Shown here: one piece after another, positions 24,843 to 34,388 of the stretch
Layout of the letters: the number at the start of each line of letters is the position of its first letter
Position numbering within the stretch: position 1 is the stretch's first letter
Source of the DNA: Pelosinus baikalensis
GTDB lineage: Bacteria > Bacillota > Negativicutes > DSM-13327
Length of the DNA: 64,000 bases
NCBI RefSeq assembly: GCF_020819555.1
Contig: NZ_JAJHJB010000027.1
Coordinates: 1-64,000, forward strand
Direction of reading: 5' to 3'
Notes under the pieces: generated by a model
Database searches by the model: none
Seen by the model: only the letters and a program-made list of their open reading frames with translations
What the model was told of the DNA's origin: nothing
Translations under genes and position numbers: made by a program

Positions 24843-24912
24843 AAACACAGAGGGGAACATAAAGGGCTACCTCTCTCTGTGCCCTCTGTGCATTTCTGTG
24901 TTCTCTGTGTTT
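24843..24912. repeat. divergent inverted repeat related to the CACAAAG family
   Basis: Ends AAACACAGAG and CTCTGTGTTT (10-bp inverted repeat) with several inner CTCTGTG words. It looks like a diverged relative, CACAGAG instead of CACAAAG, of the repeats elsewhere in the window. Confidence 0.6.
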
Positions 24913-24923
24913 AATCGTTGCTC

Positions 24924-27140
24924 TTAATTTTTCCCCACTAACAAGGGTGTAAGATTACCACGATATAGAATATGTAAATAATACAACGGCCGAGATAATG
25001 CCACATAGAGCAATTTTGCATCGAAGCTATTGTTTTTGAATTCTTTATCCGAAGCATTCCACATAATCACACCATCAAATTCTAGTCCTTTTGCCAAGCC
25101 CACTGGAAGAATGGAAATACCGCCTTGGTAGGAGAGAGTGTCACTGGTAATCACATGCAGCTCCTTATTATCGTCTTCTTGCTGCAGAGCATGATATAAA
25201 AAAACACTGTCTCTTTCCATTTTTGTAATAATTCCAATGGATTTACAATCTTGCTCTTTAAACTTTTGAATAGCATCGCCAATCGCCAGTAACGCTTCGT
25301 TTTCTGTGCTGACCTGCTGATATACGGGATCTTGACCAATCTCATATACGGGAATGGCAGCAGAGTGTCCTCTAGGCATTACCTTGTTAAAACATTCGAT
25401 AATTTCCCGTGCAGAACGATAGCTGTAATTAACTTCACGATAGATGGATTTTACATCAGAAAATACCTCTTTCATGACTACCTGCCAGCTATCGATACTG
25501 CGATAAGCGGTAATTCCTTGGGATAGATCTCCCATAATGGTAAAGGAGCTATTTTTTGATAACATTTTAAGAATCATAAACTCCAAAGCATTTAAGTCTT
25601 GGGCTTCATCCACTACAATATGTTCAAATTTCACAATATGATTCAAATCATTTATGAGGTAAGAAAGATAGCAAATGGGTGCCAAGTCTTCTCTCTCTAC
25701 TTTTCCCTCTTGTAATATGCTGCTAGAGTATTCTATGATAAAAGCAATATCCAATTTTTTATTCTTTAAAATTTTAAATATACTTTTATTGCTAAAGACT
25801 TCCTTGTAACAAGTCCTAATATCATCGCAAGACCATTTTAAAAAATGACTTGCCAGAAATTGTGTCCCTTGCTGTGAATATTGCTCATAGGTTTTATCTG
25901 TACTGCCAATTTTGCGCCTCTGCTCCATCTCTAACACTTCCAAGAAATTTCGGACCCTAAATTTAATATAACCAGTTAACGTTTTTACACGTTCATTATA
26001 GGGAGTATTGAGCATACTTCCTTGCATAAAGTTTTCAATTTGCTGCTCTTTTGTAATCAATAATTTCTGATCAAACAGCAGGATATCTTTTAACTTTAGG
26101 CAGAATTTCTCAATTTTCTTATCCATCCAAGCATCTAATACTTTCACAAATTCCAAAGATCCCTTTAATCGGGCAACTGCCTCTAATTGATCGCGACGGC
26201 TATCTTTTATCTTATTTTCTAAAAACAGCTGGGCTTTCTCATCTTGGTGCAAGGAGAATGTCGTCTGGGTTATTTCATGTACTACATCAATAAATGTCTG
26301 CTGCCTCACATCATCTGCATCGATCTCTGGCAGCAATTCACAAATATAATCTAAGAATAATTTGTTGGGTGCAATGACCATCATTTTCTGTGGATCTAAT
26401 TTTTCATTATAAAGCAAATAAGATAATCGATGCAGACCAATGGTACTTTTCCCTGACCCTGCTACGCCTTGAATAACAATAACTTGATGTAATGTTTCAC
26501 GAATAATTTTGTTTTGTTCCGCTCGAATGGAAGTTACAATATCTTTTAGCTTATTACTAGTACCTTGCAGCAGCCTTTCCGTTAAAAAGGGGTCAGCAAG
26601 TAAGGCCTCCTTTTTAGGATCGGCCAATTGATCAAAAATATAATCGTCGGATATTTTTTGCAAATTACCTTCGACTATTTTGTATTGTCTCTTTAAGTTC
26701 ACGTCACCGCTATAATGGTATTTTCCTAGAACATCGTAACTAGCACGTCCATCTTGGCATTCATAGAAAATAGTTGCTACAGGGTCGCGCCAGTCAAATA
26801 CTAAAATATCTTTTACGGTAAGAATGTCCAAGCGGCTGATTTTAACTCGCCCTATATAAAAGCTCTCATAGTCCACCGCATCATCATCTTTAAAATCCAC
26901 ACGACCAAAATAAGGACTCCCTAGAGCCTCTTTCATATCATAAATCTTTTCAGCATGATCATGTTTCATCATGGAATGAACATAGGTACTAATTTGATCT
27001 TTATGCTCCAATGACACACGCATTTGCGCAGTACGCTTATCAATATCGTCTTCCAAAGATGTAATGATTTGATTCATCTCTTCCAACGTATAATCCAAGT
27101 GCTGTTTTTCTAAAGCATAATCCGGATGATCCTTAACCAT
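24924..27140 (-). CDS. helD: HelD-like superfamily 1 helicase / RNA polymerase recycling factor
   Basis: 738 residues from ATG at 27140, placed after AGGAGGTTAT; longer frames run into the repeat upstream and are not credible. The N-terminus is a charged coiled coil (EKQHLDYTLEEMNQI). Walker A is GVAGSGKST (225-233), Walker B VVDEAQDL, and a late SF1 motif reads GLEFDGVIMWNAS. HelD binds RNA polymerase and frees it from stalled complexes using ATP. A UvrD/Rep-type DNA helicase is the alternative, but the N-terminal coiled coil favours HelD. Placement inside the ecf-truA segment is uncommon. Confidence 0.85.
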   Translation of the reverse strand: MVKDHPDYALEKQHLDYTLEEMNQIITSLEDDIDKRTAQMRVSLEHKDQISTYVHSMMKHDHAEKIYDMKEALGSPYFGRVDFKDDDAVDYESFYIGRVKISRLDILTVKDILVFDWRDPVATIFYECQDGRASYDVLGKYHYSGDVNLKRQYKIVEGNLQKISDDYIFDQLADPKKEALLADPFLTERLLQGTSNKLKDIVTSIRAEQNKIIRETLHQVIVIQGVAGSGKSTIGLHRLSYLLYNEKLDPQKMMVIAPNKLFLDYICELLPEIDADDVRQQTFIDVVHEITQTTFSLHQDEKAQLFLENKIKDSRRDQLEAVARLKGSLEFVKVLDAWMDKKIEKFCLKLKDILLFDQKLLITKEQQIENFMQGSMLNTPYNERVKTLTGYIKFRVRNFLEVLEMEQRRKIGSTDKTYEQYSQQGTQFLASHFLKWSCDDIRTCYKEVFSNKSIFKILKNKKLDIAFIIEYSSSILQEGKVEREDLAPICYLSYLINDLNHIVKFEHIVVDEAQDLNALEFMILKMLSKNSSFTIMGDLSQGITAYRSIDSWQVVMKEVFSDVKSIYREVNYSYRSAREIIECFNKVMPRGHSAAIPVYEIGQDPVYQQVSTENEALLAIGDAIQKFKEQDCKSIGIITKMERDSVFLYHALQQEDDNKELHVITSDTLSYQGGISILPVGLAKGLEFDGVIMWNASDKEFKNNSFDAKLLYVALSRPLYYLHILYRGNLTPLLVGKN

Positions 27141-27198
27141 ATAACCTCCTGTCTTCCCTTTAATACGAAAGTTTATAAGTTTACTATAAAAACCTATC

Positions 27199-27227
27199 GA
27201 ACCACAAAGACACGAAGGACACAAAGG
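27199..27227. repeat. interspersed repeat, copy 3 (one arm)
   Basis: GAACCACAAAGACACGAAG followed by GACACAAAGG. Only one arm is clear. It lies in the 144-bp spacer between ecfT and the helicase gene. Confidence 0.75.
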
Positions 27228-27284
27228 GTTGTGCGCCCCGCCTTCGCGTTTCAAACATGCTTTTCTTATTTTTTCTTCTACCTG

Positions 27285-28088
27285 CTACTTACTATATATC
27301 CTCACTGCAACTAGCACTCCAATGATAATGCCTAGTACTCCATATGCCAGCCAATCTCTCGTTGTAATTTGGAGTTCTTTCATGCGGGTTCTTTGATGCC
27401 CGCCTCGGTAGCATCTGGCCTCCATAGCAGTAGCCAATTCATCCGCACGGCGAAATGCACTAATAAACAGCGGGACGAGTAAAGGAATCATATTACGTGC
27501 ACGGCGCAATATATTTCCTGATGTAAAATCCGCTCCTCTTGCCATTTGCGCTTTCATGATTTTATCTGTTTCTTCCAGCAACGTTGGAATAAAACGAAGG
27601 GCAATTGTCATCATCATAGCCAACTCATGTGCAGGCAGACCTATTTTCTTAAAAGGGTTAAGTAAACGTTCAATCCCATCGGTCAAAGCGATGGGGGAAG
27701 TGGTAAATGTCAATAAAGAAGATACAACAATTAAAAAGACAAGTCTGATTGTCATAAAAAGCCCTTGACGGACACCTTCCTGGGTCGCCGCCAATGGACC
27801 AATCTTATAGATAATGCTCCCCGGTGTAGTAAAAATATGAATAAGTAAGGTCAATACAATAATGATCCACAATGGCTTTAAGGAGCGTAAAATCATAGTA
27901 GGAGGTATTGCCGCTAAGGCAATGATGAATACAATAAAAGCGGCTAATATGATATAAGCCTGATAGGTATCTGCTAAAAAAATGCTGCTGATAAATAATA
28001 TCGTACTAATAATCTTCGTACGCGGATCTAGTAAATGAAGTAAGGAATTGCCGGGAAAATATTGTCCCAGCATAATATCCGTTAGCAA
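27285..28088 (-). CDS. ecfT: ECF transporter transmembrane subunit EcfT
   Basis: 267 residues with about six membrane helices. The coupling-helix motifs are ARGADF and, in place of the usual ARG, ARCYRG. It joins the two EcfA ATPases and exchangeable S-components to import vitamins. The cluster ecfA1-ecfA2-ecfT after rplQ is the classic Firmicutes housekeeping arrangement. Confidence 0.95.
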   Translation of the reverse strand: MLTDIMLGQYFPGNSLLHLLDPRTKIISTILFISSIFLADTYQAYIILAAFIVFIIALAAIPPTMILRSLKPLWIIIVLTLLIHIFTTPGSIIYKIGPLAATQEGVRQGLFMTIRLVFLIVVSSLLTFTTSPIALTDGIERLLNPFKKIGLPAHELAMMMTIALRFIPTLLEETDKIMKAQMARGADFTSGNILRRARNMIPLLVPLFISAFRRADELATAMEARCYRGGHQRTRMKELQITTRDWLAYGVLGIIIGVLVAVRIYSK

Positions 28089-28090
28089 AG

Positions 28091-28948
28091 TTAACCCCTC
28101 CTTACGGCTTTATATACGTTTTGAGCAGCAGTTGCAATATCGATTACTGCGCTATCAATTTCTAAACCCCGTTGTTTAAATTGATTCATCAATAAAGTAA
28201 GGGGAGGTACATCCACACCTGCTTCTTTTAACTGGGCCTGATGATTACAGAAAATATCCTTTGGTTTTCCATCTAAGAGAATTTCACCTTTATTCATAAC
28301 AATCAATCGATTCGCCATACGCGCAACATCTTCCATATTGTGCGAAACCAAGACGACGGTAATCCCTGTAGCCTGATGTAAATTCATGATTTGCCCAAAA
28401 ATTTCATCCCGGCCTCGCGGATCAAGTCCAGCAGAAGGCTCATCTAGAACTAAATATTTCGGATCTAAGGCTACCACACCTGCAATGGCAACTCGCCTCA
28501 TTTGCCCTCCACTCAGCTGAAATGGCGTACGTTTTGCAAATTTTTCAAAATCAAGACCAACGAAGTCAAGTGCCTTTTTTACTCTGGTCTCAATTTCCTC
28601 TTCCTTTACGCCCAGATTGCGTGGACCAAAGGCAATATCTTCATATACACTTTCTTCAAATAGTTGATGTTCTGGATATTGAAACACCATACCTACACTT
28701 CGTTTGGCATTCCTTGCAGTTTCTCCCTTTTCATGTATATTCTGTCCATCTATGTGAACCATACCTGATGAAGGTTTTAATAGACCATTTAGATGCTGCA
28801 CCAATGTTGATTTGCCAGAGCCGGTATGTCCAATAATTCCAACAAATTCACCCTGTTTTATTTCAAGATTAATCTTTTTTATTGCCGCCTTTTCATATGG
28901 GGTTTTAGACATGTAAATGTAAGTAACATCTTGTAATCTTATGGACAT
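28091..28948 (-). CDS. ecfA2: ECF transporter ATPase EcfA2
   Basis: 285-residue ABC ATPase: Walker A GHTGSGKST, signature LSGGQMRR, Walker B YLVLDEPSAG, switch His in LVSHNMED. It overlaps ecfA1 by 10 bp and precedes ecfT by 2 bp. It forms the EcfA1A2 heterodimer that powers vitamin uptake. Confidence 0.96.
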   Translation of the reverse strand: MSIRLQDVTYIYMSKTPYEKAAIKKINLEIKQGEFVGIIGHTGSGKSTLVQHLNGLLKPSSGMVHIDGQNIHEKGETARNAKRSVGMVFQYPEHQLFEESVYEDIAFGPRNLGVKEEEIETRVKKALDFVGLDFEKFAKRTPFQLSGGQMRRVAIAGVVALDPKYLVLDEPSAGLDPRGRDEIFGQIMNLHQATGITVVLVSHNMEDVARMANRLIVMNKGEILLDGKPKDIFCNHQAQLKEAGVDVPPLTLLMNQFKQRGLEIDSAVIDIATAAQNVYKAVRRG

Positions 28949-29772
28949 ACAGCCACCACCAATTCTGTATCTGTAATAATGTCTTCTGGTATTTTCATAT
29001 TAAGCTGCCGTAAACGATATGCAAATTCTGCCGCTACAGGAACGTCAAGGCCTAATTCTTTTAAACGATTCACTTGACTAAAGACCATCTTAGGCACGCC
29101 TTCCAAAACGACCTTGCCTTGCTCCATAACAATGACACGATCCGCAGCTACCGCTTCTTCCATAAAATGCGTAATATATACGACTGTTATATTCTGTTCA
29201 CGATGCAGTCTGAGTACAGTCGATAAGACTTCTTGTCTCCCCTGAGGATCAAGCATTGCTGTCGGTTCATCTAGCACTAAGCAATTAGAACGCATGGCTA
29301 ATACTCCAGCAATCGCCACTCGCTGTTTTTGTCCACCTGATAATAAGTGAGGGCTATGCTGCCGATAGTCTTCCATACCTACATCTTTCAATGCTTCCGT
29401 TACTCGATTTCTAATTTCTTTTGGCGGCACCCCTAAGTTTTCCGGACCAAAAGCAACATCTTCTTCTACTAAGGTGGCAACAATTTGATTGTCTGGGTTT
29501 TGAAATACCATACCAACAGACTGTCTAATTTCCCAAAGATTTTCTTGATCTTTCGTATCCATCCCATCGATGAGACACTGACCGCTTGAAGGGATCAGTA
29601 GTGCATTCAGATGCTTTGCCAATGTAGATTTGCCTGATCCATTGGTGCCAATAATAGCGACAAACTCGCCTTTTCCTATGGCTATATTTATATGATCAAG
29701 TGCCTGTACCTCTTCGCCCTCATGGGCAAGATACGTATGGCACATATCTTTCACTGTTATAAACTCTCCCAT
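28939..29772 (-). CDS. ecfA1: ECF transporter ATPase EcfA1
   Basis: 277-residue ABC ATPase: Walker A GTNGSGKST, signature LSGGQKQR, Walker B CLVLDEPTA, switch His in YITHFMEE. First ecf gene after the terminator pair and repeat that follow rplQ, so it is probably expressed separately from the ribosomal operon or by read-through. Confidence 0.96.
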   Translation of the reverse strand: MGEFITVKDMCHTYLAHEGEEVQALDHINIAIGKGEFVAIIGTNGSGKSTLAKHLNALLIPSSGQCLIDGMDTKDQENLWEIRQSVGMVFQNPDNQIVATLVEEDVAFGPENLGVPPKEIRNRVTEALKDVGMEDYRQHSPHLLSGGQKQRVAIAGVLAMRSNCLVLDEPTAMLDPQGRQEVLSTVLRLHREQNITVVYITHFMEEAVAADRVIVMEQGKVVLEGVPKMVFSQVNRLKELGLDVPVAAEFAYRLRQLNMKIPEDIITDTELVVAVCP

Positions 29773-29808
29773 ATCGCGTTACCCCTTTATATGTAAAAAA
29801 TATCATTT

Positions 29809-29919
29809 TTGAACCACAGAAGCGCAAAGAGCACAAAGTTTTTACACCAGGGGTTATCTTTCATTTTTTCGTGTACCCTTTGTGTACCGTGATAGCGGTA
29901 TTGTGCCTTTGTGGTTCAA
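29809..29919. repeat. interspersed inverted repeat, copy 4
   Basis: About 110 bp with ends TTGAACCAC and GTGGTTCAA, and inner words GCACAAAG and TTGTGCCTTTG. Placed between rplQ and ecfA1. Confidence 0.82.
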
Positions 29920-29956
29920 TTTTTTTATTAAATTATTTCAATCATATAGAAATAAA

Positions 29957-29975
29957 GACGGCCTAAAAGGCCGCC
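29957..29975 (-). terminator. second terminator after rplQ
   Basis: In the transcript GGCGGCC, loop TTTTA, GGCCGTC, then TTTATTT. Confidence 0.75.
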
Positions 29976-29995
29976 TTCCCTATAAACCACAATAA

Positions 29996-30033
29996 CCAGG
30001 CGACGAGGCCAAGTATATGCCTTTGTCACCTGG
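29996..30033 (-). terminator. first terminator-like hairpin after rplQ
   Basis: CCAGGTGAC and GTCGCCTGG pair with a further AGGC/GCCT inside. It begins 15 bp after the rplQ stop. The T-run is weak, so it may act as an mRNA end stabiliser. Confidence 0.55.
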
Positions 30034-30047
30034 CCCAATTGCAAACG

Positions 30048-30386
30048 TTAGACCAATTCCAATATTACCATTGGTGCAGCATCGCCACGACGCGGTCCCA
30101 ATTTCATAATACGAGTATAACCGCCTTGACGAGTAGCATATTTAGGGGCAATCACGTCAAACAATTTTGTAACTACTTCTTCATCCATGAGGCTTGATAA
30201 CACTTGACGGCGAGCATGTAAGTCACCGCGCTTAGCCAAAGTAATCATCTTTTCAGCAAGACCATTAATTTCTTTCGCTTTAGCTTCTGTTGTTTCAATA
30301 CGCTCGTATGCAAAGAAGGAAGTCAAGATGCTGCGAAACAGCGCTTTACGTGCGCTAGAGTCTCGTCCTAACTTTCTATAGCCCAT
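30048..30386 (-). CDS. rplQ: 50S ribosomal protein bL17
   Basis: 112 residues, MGYRKLGRDSSARKALFRS and the end RRGDAAPMVILELV typical of bL17. Last gene of the alpha cluster, 14 bp after rpoA, and followed by two hairpins. Confidence 0.98.
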   Translation of the reverse strand: MGYRKLGRDSSARKALFRSILTSFFAYERIETTEAKAKEINGLAEKMITLAKRGDLHARRQVLSSLMDEEVVTKLFDVIAPKYATRQGGYTRIMKLGPRRGDAAPMVILELV

Positions 30387-30400
30387 TTTCTTCCCTCCCT

Positions 30401-31360
30401 TTATTCTTCCTCTTCACTAAGTCCAAGACCTAGTTCGATTAATTTTTTCTTCACTTCTTCCATTGATTTACGACCAAGGTTACGCACCTTCATCATATCA
30501 TCTTCGGATTTTTGTACCAAGTCCGCCACTGTATTAATTCCTGCCCGCTTCAAGCAGTTATAAGAACGTACAGACAGATCCAAATCTTCAATCGTCATAT
30601 CCATGATTTTTGAATTTCCTTCTTCTACCACTTCGGTAAAAGTACCATCGATACTATCTTCTTCAGGAATTATGCCTGCTAAATTCTGGAATAGCTTCAA
30701 ATGAGCGACCATAATACTAGCAGATTTGCTTACAGCTTCTTCTGGTCTGATACTTCCATCCGTCCATACTTCCAGAGTTAATTTATCGTAATCAGTAACG
30801 TTCCCGACACGAGTATCAGTGATCTGATAGTTAACTCTCTGAATGGGTGAAAAAATGGAGTCAATCGGAATAATACCGATCACATGTTCAGGTTTTTTGT
30901 TCTTGTCGCCAGGAACATAACCCCGACCACGTTCTACGGTGATTTCCATTTTTAGCGATCCACTAGCATCAACTGTCGCCAAATGTAATTCGGGATTTAG
31001 AACCTCAATATCCGGGTCAACAAGAATATCTCCTGCTGTAACTTCCCCTTCAGTCAATCGTTCAATTCTCAAAGTCTTTGGTTCATCATTGTGCATTTTT
31101 AGACGCAATGTTTTTAAATTCAGGATAATGTCGGTAACGTCTTCCCGAACACCTGGAATGGTAGAAAACTCATGAAGAACGCCTTCAATTTTAACCGCTG
31201 TAATTGCGGCCCCCTGCAGGGAGGACAGCAATATACGGCGTAAACTGTTGCCAAGGGTAGTACCATAACCACGTTCTAGTGGTTCACATACAAACTTGCC
31301 ATAACGATTGTCTTCACTCAGTTCTACAATTTCAATCTTCGGTTTTTCGATTTCGATCAT
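30401..31360 (-). CDS. rpoA: RNA polymerase alpha subunit
   Basis: 319 residues. The N-terminal dimerisation/assembly domain includes GYGTTLGNSLRRILLSSL. The C-terminal domain (about 250-310) carries LKRAGINTVADLV and RNLGRKSMEEV for UP-element and activator contact. Normal length. Confidence 0.98.
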   Translation of the reverse strand: MIEIEKPKIEIVELSEDNRYGKFVCEPLERGYGTTLGNSLRRILLSSLQGAAITAVKIEGVLHEFSTIPGVREDVTDIILNLKTLRLKMHNDEPKTLRIERLTEGEVTAGDILVDPDIEVLNPELHLATVDASGSLKMEITVERGRGYVPGDKNKKPEHVIGIIPIDSIFSPIQRVNYQITDTRVGNVTDYDKLTLEVWTDGSIRPEEAVSKSASIMVAHLKLFQNLAGIIPEEDSIDGTFTEVVEEGNSKIMDMTIEDLDLSVRSYNCLKRAGINTVADLVQKSEDDMMKVRNLGRKSMEEVKKKLIELGLGLSEEEE

Positions 31361-31449
31361 CTGGAAAAACCCTCCTCTTTGCGTACGATTAAGTTACGCC
31401 ATACCCACGGTTGAGGGCAAAATGCGGATTATCTTCAAAAACATTTTGA

Positions 31450-32085
31450 TTATCTGGAGTATAATTCGACAATCAGATGCTCTTGAACTGGTGTGTCAAT
31501 TTCCTCACGAGTGGGGTAACGCAATACTGTACCATTCATTACCTCTTGAGTTGGTCTTTCCAACCAAGGTGCCACTGTTTTGTGAGCAAGAGATTCTGTA
31601 ATTTCTTTAATTAATGGTGATTCTTTACTGGATTCATGAACCGCAATAACATCACCAGGTTTAATTAAATAAGATGGAATGTCTACTCTTTTTCCATTAA
31701 CAGTGAAATGTCTGTGAGTAACCAATTGTCTAGCTTGCGTACGGCTTGCCGCAAAACCAAGACGGTATACTACATTATCCAGACGTCTTTCCAGCAATAC
31801 CAGCAAGTTTTCACCAGTAATGCCTTTTTGACGATCTGCTTTGTCAAAATAGGAACGGAATTGAGTTTCCAAAATTCCATAAACGCGACGTGCTTTTTGT
31901 TTTTCTCGTAGTTGAACACCATACTCGGAAACTTTCTTACGAGTTTGGCCTTGGCCATGTTGACCAGGTGCATACGCACGTTTACCTACTGAACATTTGT
32001 CCGTATAGCATCTTTCGCCTTTAAGATATAATTTTGTGCCTTCACGACGGCATTGTCTACAAACAGGTCCTGTATATCTAGCCAT
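31450..32085 (-). CDS. rpsD: 30S ribosomal protein uS4
   Basis: 211 residues, long zinc-type form with CRQC near residue 9 and Cys at about 26 and 31, plus the S4 domain RRLDNVVYRLGFA. Here it lies inside the alpha cluster before rpoA. uS4 is a primary 16S rRNA binder; an autoregulatory site was not identified. Confidence 0.97.
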   Translation of the reverse strand: MARYTGPVCRQCRREGTKLYLKGERCYTDKCSVGKRAYAPGQHGQGQTRKKVSEYGVQLREKQKARRVYGILETQFRSYFDKADRQKGITGENLLVLLERRLDNVVYRLGFAASRTQARQLVTHRHFTVNGKRVDIPSYLIKPGDVIAVHESSKESPLIKEITESLAHKTVAPWLERPTQEVMNGTVLRYPTREEIDTPVQEHLIVELYSR

Positions 32086-32111
32086 GTATATTTAACACCT
32101 CCCGAAACTTC

Positions 32112-32504
32112 TTATACTCTTCTACGCTTAGGTGGACGGCATCCATTATGAGGTACAGGCGTGCAATCTTTAATAGAACTTACTTCTAATCCAGATGCCT
32201 GTAGTGATCTAATGGCTGCTTCCCGACCTGAGCCAGGTCCTTTTACAAAAACTTCAACCTGTTTTAATCCATGTTCCATTGCCGCTTTAGCAGCTGTTTC
32301 TGCTGCCATTTGCGCAGCAAATGGAGTGCTCTTACGAGAACCTCTAAATCCAAGTCCACCCGCACTAGCCCAAGACAAAACATTACCCTTTGTATCGGAA
32401 ATAGTCACAATCGTATTATTAAAAGTAGAACGAATATGTGCTTGACCATGCTCAATATTCTTACGTTCTTTTCTTTTTGGTCTAATAGCTTTCTTAGCAA
32501 CCAA
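32112..32504 (-). CDS. rpsK: 30S ribosomal protein uS11
   Basis: 130 residues with GQAHIRSTFNNTIVTISD and the C-terminal CRPPKRRRV. Part of the platform of the small subunit. 17 bp after rpsM. Confidence 0.98.
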   Translation of the reverse strand: MVAKKAIRPKRKERKNIEHGQAHIRSTFNNTIVTISDTKGNVLSWASAGGLGFRGSRKSTPFAAQMAAETAAKAAMEHGLKQVEVFVKGPGSGREAAIRSLQASGLEVSSIKDCTPVPHNGCRPPKRRRV

Positions 32505-32521
32505 TCTTTATCCCTCCTCTA

Positions 32522-32893
32522 CTACTTTTTCTTTTTCGCTCCAACAGTCCGTTTTGGACCTTTGCGGGTGCGGGCATTCGTCTTAGTACGTTGACCACGT
32601 ACAGGAAGACCCATACGGTGACGTTTACCACGATAACATCCAATTTCAATCAGACGTTTAATATTGAGTGCTTGTTCACGGCGTAAGTCGCCTTCTACTC
32701 TATGATTCTTATCAATCGCTTCACGCAATTTCACAACTTCTTCTTCTGTTAAATCGCGTGTACGTGTATCAGGATTAATCCCAGTAGCTGCCAAGATTTC
32801 CTTGGAAGTTGTAAGACCAATACCAAAAATGTATGTTAAAGAGATCTCAATTCTTTTATCACGCGGTAAATCTATTCCGGCAATACGTGCCAT
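32522..32893 (-). CDS. rpsM: 30S ribosomal protein uS13
   Basis: 123 residues, MARIAGIDLPRDKRIEISL with the basic RGQRTKTNARTRKGPKR tail. Head of the small subunit, contacts P-site tRNA and the inter-subunit bridge. Confidence 0.98.
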   Translation of the reverse strand: MARIAGIDLPRDKRIEISLTYIFGIGLTTSKEILAATGINPDTRTRDLTEEEVVKLREAIDKNHRVEGDLRREQALNIKRLIEIGCYRGKRHRMGLPVRGQRTKTNARTRKGPKRTVGAKKKK

Positions 32894-32907
32894 CTATAGT
32901 ACACCTC

Positions 32908-33021
32908 CTATCCTTGCTTTTGTTTATGTTTAGGATTTTCACAAATCACCATTACATGTCCATTACGTTTAATTACCTTGCATTTTTCACAAATGGGTTT
33001 GACCGACGGTCTCACTTTCAT
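32908..33021 (-). CDS. rpmJ: 50S ribosomal protein bL36
   Basis: 37 codons, too short for most ORF lists. MKVRPSVKPICEKCKVIKR followed by the second half with VICENPKHKQKQG; the zinc ligands CxxC, C and H are all present. Start at 33021 after AAGGAGGAC. Conserved place between infA and rpsM. Confidence 0.97.
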   Translation of the reverse strand: MKVRPSVKPICEKCKVIKRNGHVMVICENPKHKQKQG

Positions 33022-33099
33022 TTGCCAGTCCTCCTTTTCATATATTCACGAACTCGCGCTCTTCGATTGCTACCGAAAGCATCTTACCTTACGAATCCG

Positions 33100-33318
33100 C
33101 TATTTGAAACGGTAGGTAATACGGCCACGCTTTAAGTCATAAGGCGTAAGCTCTACAGTTACTCTATCCCCAGGTAAAATCCGGATAAAGTTCATGCGGA
33201 TTTTACCTGAGACATGCGCCAATACGACATGCTCATTCTCCAGTTTAACCTGGAACATAGCATTAGGCAAGGCTTCGACAACCGTACCTTCAACCTCAAT
33301 TACATCTTGCTTGGACAC
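33100..33318 (-). CDS. infA: translation initiation factor IF-1
   Basis: 72 residues, OB fold, with MSKQDVIEVEGTVVEALPN and GRITYRFK. It binds the ribosomal A site during initiation. Confidence 0.98.
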   Translation of the reverse strand: MSKQDVIEVEGTVVEALPNAMFQVKLENEHVVLAHVSGKIRMNFIRILPGDRVTVELTPYDLKRGRITYRFK

Positions 33319-33342
33319 GAGATATCCCTCCTAGTCCGCTTA

Positions 33343-33627
33343 TCACAGATTCTCTGGCTTGTATAAAACCTGAATGGCGTGGCGAACTTCCTCATCCGTA
33401 ACTTTTATACCAGATTGAATCTTTTCCGCCACACTTTTGGCAATAGAATTAAGAACATTAACATGCCGGATATTTTTGCGTTTAGGATTCACTATTTTTC
33501 GATCTCTGCCGTTGACAAGCAGGAGATTTTTATTATTTTGCATCCCAACCACAAGATACATCTGCATCTCATCTCTTCCGGCAATACTAGTAACAAGTTG
33601 ACCCATTGATATATTCACGACTGACAC
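33343..33627 (-). CDS. KOW-domain RNA-binding protein (L14e-like)
   Basis: 94 residues. The first half fits a KOW fold (MGQLVTSIAGRDEMQMYLVVG). Such small KOW proteins sit between map and infA in many Clostridia and Negativicutes and are thought to bind ribosomal RNA; exact role is not known. It is 24 bp from infA and 12 bp from map. Confidence 0.82.
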   Translation of the reverse strand: MSVVNISMGQLVTSIAGRDEMQMYLVVGMQNNKNLLLVNGRDRKIVNPKRKNIRHVNVLNSIAKSVAEKIQSGIKVTDEEVRHAIQVLYKPENL

Positions 33628-33639
33628 CAGAGCTGCCTC

Positions 33640-34386
33640 CTATAACTTAGTTAGAATCTCCGGCTTACCGTCAGTGATGGCAATCGAATGTTCAAAATGC
33701 GCTGAGCGCTTGCCGTCAAGAGTTACAACCGTCCAACCATCGTCAAGTGTCTTTACTTCATAAGTGCCCAGATTGACCATTGGCTCAATGGCCAACGTCA
33801 TACCAGCTTTTAATCGTGGCCCACGGCCAGGATCGCCATAATTGGGGACCTGTGGATCTTCATGCATACTCCGGCCAATCCCATGCCCAACATAATCACG
33901 CACCACACCAAAACCATGTTGTTCTGCGTGAACCTGGACGGCATGAGAAATATCACTTAGACGATTACCTAGAATTGCTTGCTCAATGCCTTTATACAAA
34001 GACTCTTCGGTAACATCCAAAAGTTTTTGTACTTCGGCATCAACTTCACCAACAGCTACTGTAATCGCGGCATCGCCATTGTATCCATTTATTACCGCTC
34101 CAATATCAATACTAACATTATCTCCAGATTTTAACTTTCTTAATCCTGGAATGCCATGTACGACTTCTTCATTTATTGAAGAACAAATATTTCCTGTAAA
34201 GCCATGGTATCCCTTAAAAGCAGGAATCGCACCACGACCTTTAATATATTCTTCGGCTATTCTGTCCAGATCTAGCGTAGTGACCCCGGGTTTAGCGGCT
34301 TTTTTAACCTCAACCAACGTTTCTGCCACTATTTTACCTGCATCACGCAAGTAATTAATTTCTCGCTCTGATTTAAGGATGATCAT
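33640..34386 (-). CDS. map: methionine aminopeptidase type I
   Basis: 248 residues. Metal ligands are visible in SIDIGAVINGYNGDAA (Asp), YVGHGIG (His), LAIEPMV (Glu) and HFEHSIA (Glu). It removes the initiator Met from new proteins. 2 bp after adk. Confidence 0.97.
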   Translation of the reverse strand: MIILKSEREINYLRDAGKIVAETLVEVKKAAKPGVTTLDLDRIAEEYIKGRGAIPAFKGYHGFTGNICSSINEEVVHGIPGLRKLKSGDNVSIDIGAVINGYNGDAAITVAVGEVDAEVQKLLDVTEESLYKGIEQAILGNRLSDISHAVQVHAEQHGFGVVRDYVGHGIGRSMHEDPQVPNYGDPGRGPRLKAGMTLAIEPMVNLGTYEVKTLDDGWTVVTLDGKRSAHFEHSIAITDGKPEILTKL

Positions 34387-34388
34387 AC

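Noticed and set aside
24787..27254. CACAAAG/CACAGAG words as a CRISPR array
   Set aside because: The repeats are single units spread over kilobases in inverted-repeat form, without regular spacers or cas genes.
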